DNA of 64,000 bases from Nocardioides currus (GTDB lineage: Bacteria > Actinomycetota > Actinomycetes > Propionibacteriales > Nocardioidaceae), in assembly GCF_003057875.1 (NCBI RefSeq), contig NZ_PYXZ01000013.1, forward strand, positions 427 through 64,426. The letters are read 5' to 3'. Below are positions 42,445 to 50,624 of the stretch, piece by piece (position 1 is the first letter of the stretch; every line of letters starts with the position of its first letter). The translations under genes and the position numbers were made by a program. The notes beneath the pieces were generated by a model. It worked only from the letters and a program-made list of their open reading frames with translations. It searched no databases and had not been told where the DNA came from.

Positions 42445-42888
42445 CTATCCGGCGGCGCCCAGCGCCTTCACCTCGTCGCGGCCGGCGACGACCGCCGCGT
42501 GCTGTCGGGTGACGACCTCGCGGAAGCCGGAGCTGAGGTCGAGCTCGAGAGCCTTCTCGTACTCCGAGACCGCGTGGTCCTCGCCGGTGGCGGCGGCCTT
42601 CAGGACGCCGGATGTGTCGTCACCGGTCAGTGCGTCCTTGAGCGAGATCCAGCCGCGGTGGAGGGCCGCCGCGGCGGACCCGCTCTCGTCGACGTCGTCG
42701 CCGTACTCGTGGCCGAGGGCGACGATCTCGCGGTGGAACCCGGCCCGCTGGCCGGAGAGGCGTTGGAGGGTCTCGGCCCACTCGGGGTGGTCGCTGTCGC
42801 GCAGCTTCTCGGCTGCGTCGGCGAAGCCGCGCTCGCCGTCCTTGAGCGTCTCCACCAGCTCCTTGGCGGCCTTGGCGTCGTCAGACAT
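42445..42888 (-). CDS. PA2169-type four-helix-bundle protein (DUF2383)
   Basis: A 147-residue acidic helical protein. The pattern ETLKDGERGFADAAEKLRD, then HREIVALGHEYGDDVDESGSAAAALHRGW and SEYEKALELDLSSGFREVVTRQHAAV is that of the PA2169/DUF2383 ferritin-like bundles; the function is unknown. The ATG at 42888 follows GAAGGAG by 7 nt. It stands alone, divergent from the transporter gene, with one of the TTCC-N7-GGAA sites in the 190-nt gap. Confidence 0.85.
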   Translation of the reverse strand: MSDDAKAAKELVETLKDGERGFADAAEKLRDSDHPEWAETLQRLSGQRAGFHREIVALGHEYGDDVDESGSAAAALHRGWISLKDALTGDDTSGVLKAAATGEDHAVSEYEKALELDLSSGFREVVTRQHAAVVAGRDEVKALGAAG

Positions 42889-42992
42889 CGTGCGCTCCTT
42901 CGTGTTGGGGTCGCTCCATGGTCTCCTGCCGGGGCGGGCGCCGGATCACCCGTGAGGGTGCCCGGCGGCGTCGTGATGGCCCGTCGGGGTGA

Positions 42993-43007
42993 TTCCACTG
43001 GACGGAA
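42993..43007. promoter_or_regulatory. TTCC-N7-GGAA site before aromatic-acid transporter
   Basis: TTCCACTGGACGGAA lies 72 nt before the transporter start. It shares TTCCACTG with the site before pcaH and the outer arms with the pobA site, suggesting common control by the IclR-type protein. Confidence 0.5.
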
Positions 43008-43078
43008 AGCGGCGGTGGTGGCCCGGATGTGGCGGGTGTCACGGTGAGGTCGCACCCGACCCCCGCCGAGGAGCCCAC

Positions 43079-44341
43079 ATGTCCACCGCCCAGACCGAGT
43101 CCGCACGCAGCGCCCCGTCCGCCGGGAGGGCCTGGCCCGTGATCCTGTGCTGGGTCGCGGTCGCCCTCGACGGGTTCGACCTCGTCGTCCTCGGAGCCGT
43201 CATCCCGACGCTGTCGAAGTCGGGCGACCTCGGGTTCACCGACTCCTCGCTCACGCTGGCCTCCACGCTGGGGCTGGTCGGAGTGGGACTCGGTGCCGTC
43301 ACGATCGGACCCCTCGCCGACCGCTTCGGACGACGCCGGAGCCTGATCGCGAGCATCGCCCTCTTCTCCCTGCTGACCATCGCGGTCGCCTTCGCACCCG
43401 ACGTCCCCACCTTCATCACGCTGCGCTTCCTCGCCGGCCTCGGGCTCGGCGCGTGCCTGCCGACCGCGCTGGCCTACATGACGGAGGCGGCGCGCCCCGG
43501 ACGGGGCGGGACCGCTGTCACCCGGATGATGACCGGCTACCACGTCGGTGCCGTGCTGACCGCGCTGCTGGCCCTCTGGCTCGTCGAGGACCGCGGCTGG
43601 GAGTCCATGTTCATCGTCGGCGGGGTGGCCGGCCTGCTCGTCGTCCCCGTCCTCTGGGCCAAGCTGCCCGAGTCGGAGACCTACCTGCGTGCCGTGGCCG
43701 AGCGCGAGAGCGGCGCGGCGACGAGCGTCCCGCGCAGTGCCGACGTCGTGCGCGGCGCCTACCTCCGCGTCAGCATCGGGCTCTGGGTCGCGTCCTTCAT
43801 GGGCCTGCTGCTGGTCTACGGCCTCAACACCTGGCTGCCCAAGATCATGGGGGAGGCGGGCTACTCCATCACCGCCGGCACCCAGCTGCTGCTGGTCCTC
43901 AACCTCGGTGCGGTCATCGGCCTGCTCGTCGCGGGCGCGATCGCCGACGTGCGGGGCAAGAAGCCGACCGTGCTCGCGTGGTTCGGCCTCGCCGCAGTGT
44001 TCCTCGCCCTGCTGTCGGTCAAGCTCGAGAGCACCCTCGCCGTGTACGCCGCGGTCCTGCTGGCCGGGATCTTCGTGTTCAGCGCCCAGGTGCTGGTCTA
44101 CGCGTTCGTCGGCCACCTCTACCCGCCGGAGATCCGCGGCACCGCCCTGGGCATGTCGGCCGGCGTCGGCCGGATCGGTGCCATCGTCGGGCCGTCGCTC
44201 GGCGGCCTGCTCGTCACCGCCGGCATCGCCTACCCGTGGGGCTTCTACGCCTTCGCGCTGGCCGCGGTGCTCGCGGTGGTCGCAATGTCGCTGGTCCCCG
44301 CGCACGTCCGGGACAGGGCTGCCGAGGCCGCGCGCGCCTGA
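43079..44341 (+). CDS. MFS transporter, aromatic-acid:proton symporter type
   Basis: A 420-residue major-facilitator protein with about 12 helices. The family marks of aromatic-acid symporters are DGFDLVVLGAVIP (helix 1, conserved acidic pair), GPLADRFGRRRSL (loop 2-3) and YGLNTWLPKIM (helix 7). It probably imports 4-hydroxybenzoate or protocatechuate for PobA and PcaHG (PcaK role). It lies 4 kb beyond pobA and is not in its operon, but a TTCC-N7-GGAA site lies upstream. The ATG at 43079 follows GAGGAG by 5 nt. Confidence 0.9.
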   Translation: MSTAQTESARSAPSAGRAWPVILCWVAVALDGFDLVVLGAVIPTLSKSGDLGFTDSSLTLASTLGLVGVGLGAVTIGPLADRFGRRRSLIASIALFSLLTIAVAFAPDVPTFITLRFLAGLGLGACLPTALAYMTEAARPGRGGTAVTRMMTGYHVGAVLTALLALWLVEDRGWESMFIVGGVAGLLVVPVLWAKLPESETYLRAVAERESGAATSVPRSADVVRGAYLRVSIGLWVASFMGLLLVYGLNTWLPKIMGEAGYSITAGTQLLLVLNLGAVIGLLVAGAIADVRGKKPTVLAWFGLAAVFLALLSVKLESTLAVYAAVLLAGIFVFSAQVLVYAFVGHLYPPEIRGTALGMSAGVGRIGAIVGPSLGGLLVTAGIAYPWGFYAFALAAVLAVVAMSLVPAHVRDRAAEAARA

Positions 44342-44444
44342 GCAGGCCCGTCTACGCTCCCTGCTGCGCGGGTGATCGTCACGGGCGCAGGAAAGCACGA
44401 CGAGGGCCTCAACCTTCGGCCGGGGTGGTGTCTCTGTAGTGGTG

Positions 44445-44936
44445 ATGGGACACGACGCTTCTTTCTCCGACTTCATGGCCGCCCGGTGGTCGTCGCTCTA
44501 CCGCACGGCGTACCTCCTCACCGGCTCGCACCACCAGGCCGAGGACCTGCTCCAGGACGTGCTGGCGCGGACCTCGGTGCGGTGGCGCTCGATCCGCGAC
44601 AAGAACCTCGCCGAGGCCTACGTCCGGCGTGGCCTGGTCAACCAGGCCGCGCGCGGATGGCGTCGGCGCGGTCGCGAGTCGCTGGTCGAGGAGCTGCCGG
44701 ACGCCGGTCACGGCGGGGGAGTGGACGTGCACGCCGAGCACCTGGCGCTGTGGGACGAGATCCGTCGCCTGCCGCCACGGATGCGCGCCACGCTCGTCCT
44801 GCGCTACCTCGAGGACCGGCCCGAGAGCGAGGTGGCCGAGCTCCTCGGGGTGTCGGTCGGTTCCGTCAAGAGCCAGACGCACCACGCCCTCAAGCGGTTG
44901 CGTGCCGCGATGACCGAGATGGAGCCCATGCCATGA
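44445..44936 (+). CDS. SigE-family ECF sigma factor
   Basis: A 163-residue extracytoplasmic-function sigma factor. Region 2 is FMAARWSSLYRTAYLLTGSHHQAEDLLQDVL (about 10-40); region 4 is LPPRMRATLVLRYLEDRPESEVAELLGVSVGSVKSQTHHALKRL (about 110-153). Start choice is uncertain: GTG at 44439 and 44442 are also in frame. The next gene, for a membrane-anchored protein, overlaps its stop (ATGA) and may modulate it, though a classical zinc anti-sigma domain is not seen. Confidence 0.9.
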   Translation: MGHDASFSDFMAARWSSLYRTAYLLTGSHHQAEDLLQDVLARTSVRWRSIRDKNLAEAYVRRGLVNQAARGWRRRGRESLVEELPDAGHGGGVDVHAEHLALWDEIRRLPPRMRATLVLRYLEDRPESEVAELLGVSVGSVKSQTHHALKRLRAAMTEMEPMP

Positions 44937-45925
44937 CGATCCCCGACATCCGAGAGACCCTGACCGCGGTGCGCGACTCCGTGCCCGTGCCCCCGGTGGA
45001 CCAGGTCGCCTTCCGGGCGCGAGTCCGTGGGGCCAGGCGTCGCCGCGTCGCGGTCCGCGCGATCGGTGTCGGTACGGCGGCCGCCGTGCTGGCCGCGGTC
45101 GTCACCGTGGCTCCCCGGCTGGTCGACGCCGACGGGCAGCAGGTGGCCGCGCAGTCGGCGGCGCCCCGGATCCCGGTCGCGGTCGGCGGGCAGGTCCGCC
45201 TCCTCGGCGACGACGGCGAGCTGACCGGCAGCGGGTCGACCGGCACGATCGTCGGCACCGTCGACGGTGACGTCGTCACCCTCGACGCGGGCGTGCTGAG
45301 CGGACCGGGGGACAGCCGCACGTCCGGGGTCGTCGCCGCCTACGCCAGCAGCGCCGGCGTCACGTACCAGTCCGACGACCTCTCGATCACGCTGCCGGAC
45401 GGGCGGACGGCCCCCGCCGACGACCCGCTGGTCGCGGCGGGCGACGCGGGGTGGGTCACCCAGCACGATCGCGTCCTCACGGTCCACGGGCCGGCGGGCG
45501 ACCACGTCCTGCGGCTCGGGAGCGACGGGTCGAGGTCCCAGCCAGGCACGGTCGAGGTCGGAGGCGCGATCGTCGCGGTCACCGCCGACGGAACCGTCGG
45601 CCTGTACGACGTCTCCGGCGCCCGCCGGGCGGGGTTCCTCGGCGGTGTCACCGGCGCGATCTCGCCCGACGGTGCGACGTACGCCTACGCGGCCAACGCC
45701 GAGGAGCGCGCCGCGGGGATGCGACCGGGCCTCGTCCTCCACGACGTCGCCACCGGCACGACCCGGGGTGTCTCCCTCGGCCAGGACGCGGTCGACCTGG
45801 CGTGGCACGACGGGCGGCTGCTCGTCCTCACCGAGGAGGGCACGAGCCGCACCCTCTGGGAGTGCGACGTCCTCGCCTGCCGCTCGCTGGTCACTGCTGC
45901 GGACGGGGACCTGTCGCTGCGGTGA
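44933..45925 (+). CDS. single-pass membrane protein with beta-propeller-like outer domain, sigma partner
   Basis: A 330-residue protein co-translated with the sigma factor. Residues 1-36 are a short cytoplasmic part (Arg-rich RARVRGARRRRVAVR at its end). One membrane helix spans about 40-60 (IGVGTAAAVLAAVVTVAP). The rest is extracytoplasmic with repeating strands (GAGWVTQHDRVLTVHGPAG, LYDVSGARRAGFLGG, AYAYAANAEERA), reminiscent of WD/PQQ-like blades. No HXXXCXXC zinc anti-sigma motif is present. It is the usual kind of partner for SigE-type sigma genes. Its end overlaps the convergent histidine kinase gene by 35 bp. Confidence 0.8.
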   Translation: MTIPDIRETLTAVRDSVPVPPVDQVAFRARVRGARRRRVAVRAIGVGTAAAVLAAVVTVAPRLVDADGQQVAAQSAAPRIPVAVGGQVRLLGDDGELTGSGSTGTIVGTVDGDVVTLDAGVLSGPGDSRTSGVVAAYASSAGVTYQSDDLSITLPDGRTAPADDPLVAAGDAGWVTQHDRVLTVHGPAGDHVLRLGSDGSRSQPGTVEVGGAIVAVTADGTVGLYDVSGARRAGFLGGVTGAISPDGATYAYAANAEERAAGMRPGLVLHDVATGTTRGVSLGQDAVDLAWHDGRLLVLTEEGTSRTLWECDVLACRSLVTAADGDLSLR

Positions 45926-47063
45926 CGGGCAGGCGTACGACGAAACGGCAGCCGACGACGGAGTCGTCGCCGCCGACGTTGGCGACCTCCACGCTGCCGG
46001 CGTGGGCCTCGACGATGCCCCTGACGATGGCGAGGCCGAGACCGGCGCGGCCGGCGGCGTGGGGAGCGGCGGGGTCGGCGGGGGTCCGTGCCTCCGCACC
46101 CCGGAAGGCGATGTCGAAGACCCGGTCCATCGTCTCCGACTCGATCCCGCCGCACTGGTCGGCGACGGTGAGCTCGACCTCGTCGCCGATCGTCCGGGCG
46201 CTGACCTGCACCGAGCCGTCGGTCGGGGTGTGGCGGATGCCGTTGATGATGAGGTTGCCCAGGACCCGGCCGATCCCGGCGGGGTCGACGGCGACATGGA
46301 GCCCGGGCTGCACCTCACCACCGAGATGGACGCGTTGCTCGCGGGCGACGGCATCGGCTCCGGCGATCGCCTCGCTGACGAGGTCGCCGAGCAGCACCAC
46401 CTCGGGGTGCAGCTTGAGCACGCCGGCGTGGATGCGGGAGAGCTCGAAGAGGTCGTCGACCATCGCGACCATCCGGTCGACCTCGCCGCGGATCTGGCGG
46501 TGGTAGCGCGGCGGATCGATGGCGATCCCGTCCTCCAGCGCCTCGGTCATCGCCCGGATGCCGGCGAGCGGCGTGCGGAGGTCGTGCGAGACCCAGGAGA
46601 CGAGCTCACGACGCGACTCCTCGAGCCGTGACTCGCGGGCCGAGGCCTCCTCGAGCCGGGCTCGGGCACTCGCCAGCTCGCCGGCCAGCTCGCGCAGCTC
46701 GGTGGGGACACGGGGCGCCTCGGTGTCGGTGACGTCCTCGTCGCCGAGCCGCCGGACGTGGTCGCGAACGGACCGCGACCACCGCACCAGGGCGTGGGAC
46801 AGGATGCCCGCGACCGCGAGGGACATGACCGCGGCCGACAGGGTCACCAGCATCACCACGCTGAGGTCGTGGGACGAGAGCAGCATCAGCTGGGCGACGG
46901 CGACGACCCCGACCAGCACGGTCAGGGTCGAGACGACCGACACCAGCGCGAGCTGCCAGCGCAGCGACCGTCCGCGCAGTGACCACCCGGCGAGCAGGCC
47001 AGCGACACCGACCACGGCACCACCACCGGCCGCAGTGAGGATGATGACGAGCTGGTCGTTCAC
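45891..47063 (-). CDS. sensor histidine kinase (HisKA type) at the end of the glyco-operon
   Basis: A 390-residue two-component kinase. Three or four hydrophobic helices fill residues 5-92, with almost no extracellular domain. HAMP-like and coiled regions follow, then His160 in WVSHDLRTPLAG. The ATPase N-box is NLIINGIRHTP; the D-box is ADQCGGI (Asp in VADQCG). It overlaps the response regulator gene by 4 nt. It is the last gene of a seven-gene reverse operon with glycosyltransferases and a molybdopterin oxidoreductase. The signal is unknown; the small sensor region suggests membrane or redox sensing. Confidence 0.92.
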   Translation of the reverse strand: MNDQLVIILTAAGGGAVVGVAGLLAGWSLRGRSLRWQLALVSVVSTLTVLVGVVAVAQLMLLSSHDLSVVMLVTLSAAVMSLAVAGILSHALVRWSRSVRDHVRRLGDEDVTDTEAPRVPTELRELAGELASARARLEEASARESRLEESRRELVSWVSHDLRTPLAGIRAMTEALEDGIAIDPPRYHRQIRGEVDRMVAMVDDLFELSRIHAGVLKLHPEVVLLGDLVSEAIAGADAVAREQRVHLGGEVQPGLHVAVDPAGIGRVLGNLIINGIRHTPTDGSVQVSARTIGDEVELTVADQCGGIESETMDRVFDIAFRGAEARTPADPAAPHAAGRAGLGLAIVRGIVEAHAGSVEVANVGGDDSVVGCRFVVRLPVTAATGPRPQQ

Positions 47064-47746
47064 GAGGCGGCGTCCCAGCGGTAGCCGATGCCCCAGACGG
47101 TCACCAGGCGGACCGGCGTGGTGGGGTCGGACTCGACCTTCTCCCGCACGCGGCGCACGTGGACGGTGACGGTGGACGAGTCGCCGAACGACCAGCCCCA
47201 GACGTGGCGCATCAGGTCCTCCCGGCTGAAGGCCTCACCGGGGTGGGCGGTGAGGAAGGAGATCAGGTCGAACTCGCGCAGCGTGAGCACCCGCTCGGCA
47301 CCGGCCTGCGTCACGGTACGGCGCCGACGGTCGACGACGAGGTCGCCGTCGGTGGTGACGGGCGGCAGCGCGGGTGTCGCGTCGCCGCCGCTGCGCCGCA
47401 GGACCGAGTCGACGCGCAGCACCAGCTCTCGCGGGCTGAAGGGCTTGGTGACGTAGTCGTCGGCGCCCGTCTCGAGGCCCAGGACGCGGTCCTGCTCCGC
47501 ACCGAGCGCGGTGAGCAGGATGACGGGGACATCGGACTGGAGCCGCAGCCGACGGCACACCTCGAGCCCGTCGAGGCCGGGCATCATCACGTCGAGCACC
47601 ACCAGGTCGGCGCGCTTGCGCTGGTGGGCTCCGAGCGCTGCGGACCCGTCGCCCGCCTCGTCGACCTCGTGGCCGGCGGCCTCGAGGTAGGACACCACGA
47701 CCTCCCGGACGGTGACGTCGTCGTCGACGACCAGCACCCGCGCCAC
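47060..47746 (-). CDS. OmpR-family response regulator
   Basis: A 228-residue regulator. The receiver has Asp8-10, phosphoacceptor Asp52 in VVLDVMMPG, Thr in LLTALG and Lys in VTKPFSPREL. A winged HTH follows at about 130-225 (LTLREFDLISFLTAHPGEAFSREDLMRHVWG and TVTVHVRRVREKVE). It is 1 nt after the membrane-protein gene and overlaps the kinase gene (ATGA). The start is GTG. Location inside the operon suggests it controls this operon or envelope genes (inference). Confidence 0.94.
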   Translation of the reverse strand: MARVLVVDDDVTVREVVVSYLEAAGHEVDEAGDGSAALGAHQRKRADLVVLDVMMPGLDGLEVCRRLRLQSDVPVILLTALGAEQDRVLGLETGADDYVTKPFSPRELVLRVDSVLRRSGGDATPALPPVTTDGDLVVDRRRRTVTQAGAERVLTLREFDLISFLTAHPGEAFSREDLMRHVWGWSFGDSSTVTVHVRRVREKVESDPTTPVRLVTVWGIGYRWDAAS

Positions 47747-47747
47747 G

Positions 47748-48158
47748 TCAGCCGCCCGTCCGACGGGCGCGGACGGCGCCGGCCACGCCGACCGCGGCCA
47801 CGGTCGCCAGGGTGAGCAGCGACCAGGACACGAGGTAGGGCCGGTCGAGGAGGGTGGCGTTGTCGGGGCGCGCGCCGAAGCGTCCGAGCACCGGGATCGC
47901 CATCACCGAGACGCTGCCCCACACCACGAGTGCGAGGGTGGCGGGCGCGAGCCACGGTCGGGGCAGGACGCGTCGCGCGAGGACCGCCAGCACGATCGCG
48001 ACGCCGGCGATGACGCCGTCGTGCAGCGCCACACCCGCGCCCAGCCACACGGCGACCTCGACCAGCTGCACCGGGTCCTGGCGGGTCAGCGCGAGCACGG
48101 CGCCGTACACCCCGAGCGCGACGCCGAGCGCACCGACGGTCAAACGCACGGGGCTCAC
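47748..48158 (-). CDS. four-helix membrane protein beside molybdopterin oxidoreductase
   Basis: A 136-residue integral membrane protein with four hydrophobic helices (about 4-22, 28-60, 65-85 and 100-125). There is no His pair placed like a haem b ligand set, so a simple cytochrome role is not evident. It overlaps the oxidoreductase stop by 4 nt (GTGA) and precedes the response regulator by 1 nt. It is probably a subunit or quinone-facing partner of the oxidoreductase (inference). Family not recognised. Confidence 0.75.
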   Translation of the reverse strand: MSPVRLTVGALGVALGVYGAVLALTRQDPVQLVEVAVWLGAGVALHDGVIAGVAIVLAVLARRVLPRPWLAPATLALVVWGSVSVMAIPVLGRFGARPDNATLLDRPYLVSWSLLTLATVAAVGVAGAVRARRTGG

Positions 48159-49315
48159 GTCGTCACCTCCAACGAGGCCAGCCACTTGGTCTGGAGCACG
48201 CCGGGCCGGTTGGGCGCGATCACGCGGCACGGGAAGCCGTGGTCGACGGACAGCGGTTCGCCCGCCAGGTCGAGAGCCAGGAGCGTGCGGGCGTCGGCGG
48301 CGAAGCCCGCGGGCAGGATCGTCGCGCGATAGGGCCCGCTCGGCTGGAGCGAGCGCACGACCACGTCGCGGTCGGCCGGGGCGGAGGCAGCGGCCAGCAC
48401 GTCGGCCACCCGGACCCCGGACCACCGACCCTCCGCGCTCCAGCCCTCGACGCAGGCGATGGGCAGGTCGACCTCGTGCTGGTCCATCGCCCGGAGGTCG
48501 GCCAGCCGGAGCCGCGAGCGCACCTCGCCGTCGACGACGACCTGCAACGCCCAGGCGGGGTCGGTCGCCGTGTCGAGCACGTCCGCCGAGGCGGCGCTCT
48601 TGTTGATCGGGACGCCGCCGGGCCCCTCGCCCGAGCGGACGGCGAGGACGCTGACGCGGCGCAGCCACGGCACCGTCCCTCCGGCGGTCGCCAGCACCGC
48701 CACGCCGGCGGCCACCCAGGTCGACCGGAGCAGCGTGCGGCGCGAGAGCACGCCGGCCGACCGGGCGGCGGGTCGGTCGAGCGCGTCGCTGTCGACGTCG
48801 GCCCCGAGTGCGGCCCGGATGCGCGGGAGCTTCACCGCGACGTGCACCAGCAGCGCTCCGATCGCGACCCAGGCGATGGCGTAGTGGGTGGTGCGGAAGG
48901 AGAACTCGCGCCACGGATACCACTGGGCCGCGTTGGCCAGGCCCGTCGCGAGCTGGAAGATCGCCGTCGCGACGAGCACGGCGATCGAGGCGCGCTCCAG
49001 GCCGACGCCGACGAGTCGGCGCCCCGCCCGGAGGTCCACCCGCTCGAAGAGGAGGGGATAGACCGACCAGAGCTTGACCAGCAGGAGCGGCACCGCGGCA
49101 CACCCGGTGACGACGTGCAGCCCCTGGGTGAGGCGGTAGCCCCAGGCCGGGCCCGTGGGGAACGGCACGACGGGCGACGGCGTCTGCGCCCAGTGGCTGA
49201 CGAGGCCGGTCAGGAAGCAGGTGCCGAAGCAGATGCCGAGCCACAGGCCGACGCGCGCCGCCACGGCCGGGCTCCGGAGCCGGGAGGTGAAGTCGTCGGG
49301 GTGCGGGATCTTCAC
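48155..49315 (-). CDS. molybdopterin-dependent oxidoreductase fused to a membrane domain
   Basis: A 386-residue protein. Four membrane helices occupy about 21-165 (with His41, His67 and His144 as possible haem ligands). Next comes a twin-arginine motif SRRTLL at 191-196 followed by a hydrophobic segment (198-212). The C-terminal part (about 245-386) is a sulfite-oxidase-type Moco domain with Cys288 in PIACVEGWS as molybdenum ligand and the later GFPCRVIAPNRPG. The layout implies Sec insertion of the helices and Tat export of the Moco domain, giving a periplasmic-side oxidoreductase. The substrate is unknown. It overlaps its neighbours by 4 nt on both sides. Confidence 0.9.
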   Translation of the reverse strand: MKIPHPDDFTSRLRSPAVAARVGLWLGICFGTCFLTGLVSHWAQTPSPVVPFPTGPAWGYRLTQGLHVVTGCAAVPLLLVKLWSVYPLLFERVDLRAGRRLVGVGLERASIAVLVATAIFQLATGLANAAQWYPWREFSFRTTHYAIAWVAIGALLVHVAVKLPRIRAALGADVDSDALDRPAARSAGVLSRRTLLRSTWVAAGVAVLATAGGTVPWLRRVSVLAVRSGEGPGGVPINKSAASADVLDTATDPAWALQVVVDGEVRSRLRLADLRAMDQHEVDLPIACVEGWSAEGRWSGVRVADVLAAASAPADRDVVVRSLQPSGPYRATILPAGFAADARTLLALDLAGEPLSVDHGFPCRVIAPNRPGVLQTKWLASLEVTT

Positions 49316-49974
49316 GGTTGCTCCGCCAGCACGGTGGCCCAGCGGGCTTGCTGCGCGTCGTCGAGGGTGCTCAGCCGGTGCGCCGACACCAGCACCATCC
49401 CGGCGGCGGCAGCGACCGCGGCGACGTCGTCGACGGCCAGGAACGCCCAGCGGAACGGGCGGCAGCGCCCGTGGGGGACCTCCAGGGTCGACCAGCCCGA
49501 CGAGGAGCCCGACCCCGGTGCGGCGACTTCGACGACGGCCTGCCCGCCCGGCCGGAGCACCTCGCGGATCCGGCGGAGCAGTCGCGCCGGGTCGCCCGCG
49601 ATGCCCACGTTGCCGTCCGCGAGGAGCACCGTGCTCCAGGATCCCTCGTCCGGCACCGTGTCGAAGACGTCCGCCACCACGGCCTCCGCGCCGCGTTGCC
49701 GGGTGAGGTTCACCGCCTCGGCGACGACGTCCACGCCGAGGGCGCGGTGCCCCCGCAGCGTGAGCTCGTGGGTGAGTCGACCGGGCCCGCACCCGACGTC
49801 GAGCGTGGGGCCGTCGCACAGGTCGAGGAGGGCGTGGTCGTCGTCGTCGGCCGGGCTGGTCCACGACTCGACCGGCAGCTCCGACGGGCCTCGCCCGGAG
49901 GAGTGGGCGACCCGGGCGCGTGCACCGCGCAGGGCGTAGGTGAACGCGTCCGTGAAGGACAGCTCGGCGCTCAC
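49312..49974 (-). CDS. class I SAM-dependent methyltransferase
   Basis: A 220-residue methyltransferase. Motif I is LDVGCGPGRLTHELT (58-72), followed by the acidic end of strand 2 (GVDVVAEAV) and the motif LLADGNVGIAGD. GTG at 49974 overlaps the preceding gene's stop and its own stop overlaps the oxidoreductase gene, each by 4 nt. The neighbourhood (two glycosyltransferases) suggests a sugar or lipid-linked substrate. The exact target is unknown. Confidence 0.87.
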   Translation of the reverse strand: MSAELSFTDAFTYALRGARARVAHSSGRGPSELPVESWTSPADDDDHALLDLCDGPTLDVGCGPGRLTHELTLRGHRALGVDVVAEAVNLTRQRGAEAVVADVFDTVPDEGSWSTVLLADGNVGIAGDPARLLRRIREVLRPGGQAVVEVAAPGSGSSSGWSTLEVPHGRCRPFRWAFLAVDDVAAVAAAAGMVLVSAHRLSTLDDAQQARWATVLAEQP

Positions 49975-50624
49975 TCCCGCCCCTCCCATTCCCTGAAGGA
50001 CGCGGCGAACTGTGTGTGCGGAGCGAGCCGGGCCACCTCGGCGGCGTCCGCCACCGTGTCGACGTCGCGCAGCGCGGCCGTCACGCCCACCCGGTGACCG
50101 GCGGCACGCAGCGCCGACCGGGTGTCGTCGTACGTCGTCGGGGTGGACATCGCGACCCCCGCGAGCGGCACCGACACGGCGGGGTCGCGCCGGGCGAGCA
50201 ACCACCAGCCGCCGTCGTCGGCGGGCCCGAGACAGGCGTCGAAGGCCGCCAGGTCGGCCACGGCGCCGTGCAGCAGGTCGGGCGTCAGCTGCGGGGTGTC
50301 CATGCCGATCTGGAGGACGGTGCCGTGACCGGCGTCCTCGTGGGCGGCGACCAGGCGTTCGGCGAACGTCGCCCCGCGCTGGGGAGTGACGGTCCACCCG
50401 CTCACCGCGGCGGCGAGCTGGGCACCACGAGCTCCGCCGGCCAGGTCGCCCTCGAGGGCGAGGTGGCCGGTGAAGCCGGGGGCGGCGTCGACCGCGGCGA
50501 TCGTGTCGAGCAGCGCGGCGGCCGCGAGGTCGGCCGCCACCTCGTCGCCCGTGGCCGCCGCGAGCCGGGTCTTGGCCCGACCGGGCACCGGGACCTTGGC
50601 CATCACCAGGACGGTCGCGGTCAC
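49971..50624 (-). CDS. DUF2064/TIGR04282-type glycosyltransferase-like protein
   Basis: A 217-residue protein of the type annotated TIGR04282 (GT-A fold, DUF2064). The nucleotide-sugar pattern is VLVMAKVPVPGRAKTRLAA (6-24), IGMDTPQLTPDLL as the DXD-like site and LGPADDGGWWLLARRD. Members are often paired with a second glycosyltransferase gene, as here with GT2 next door. Both overlaps with neighbours are 4 nt (GTGA). It probably transfers a nucleotidyl or sugar group (family inference). Confidence 0.88.
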   Translation of the reverse strand: MTATVLVMAKVPVPGRAKTRLAAATGDEVAADLAAAALLDTIAAVDAAPGFTGHLALEGDLAGGARGAQLAAAVSGWTVTPQRGATFAERLVAAHEDAGHGTVLQIGMDTPQLTPDLLHGAVADLAAFDACLGPADDGGWWLLARRDPAVSVPLAGVAMSTPTTYDDTRSALRAAGHRVGVTAALRDVDTVADAAEVARLAPHTQFAASFREWEGRE

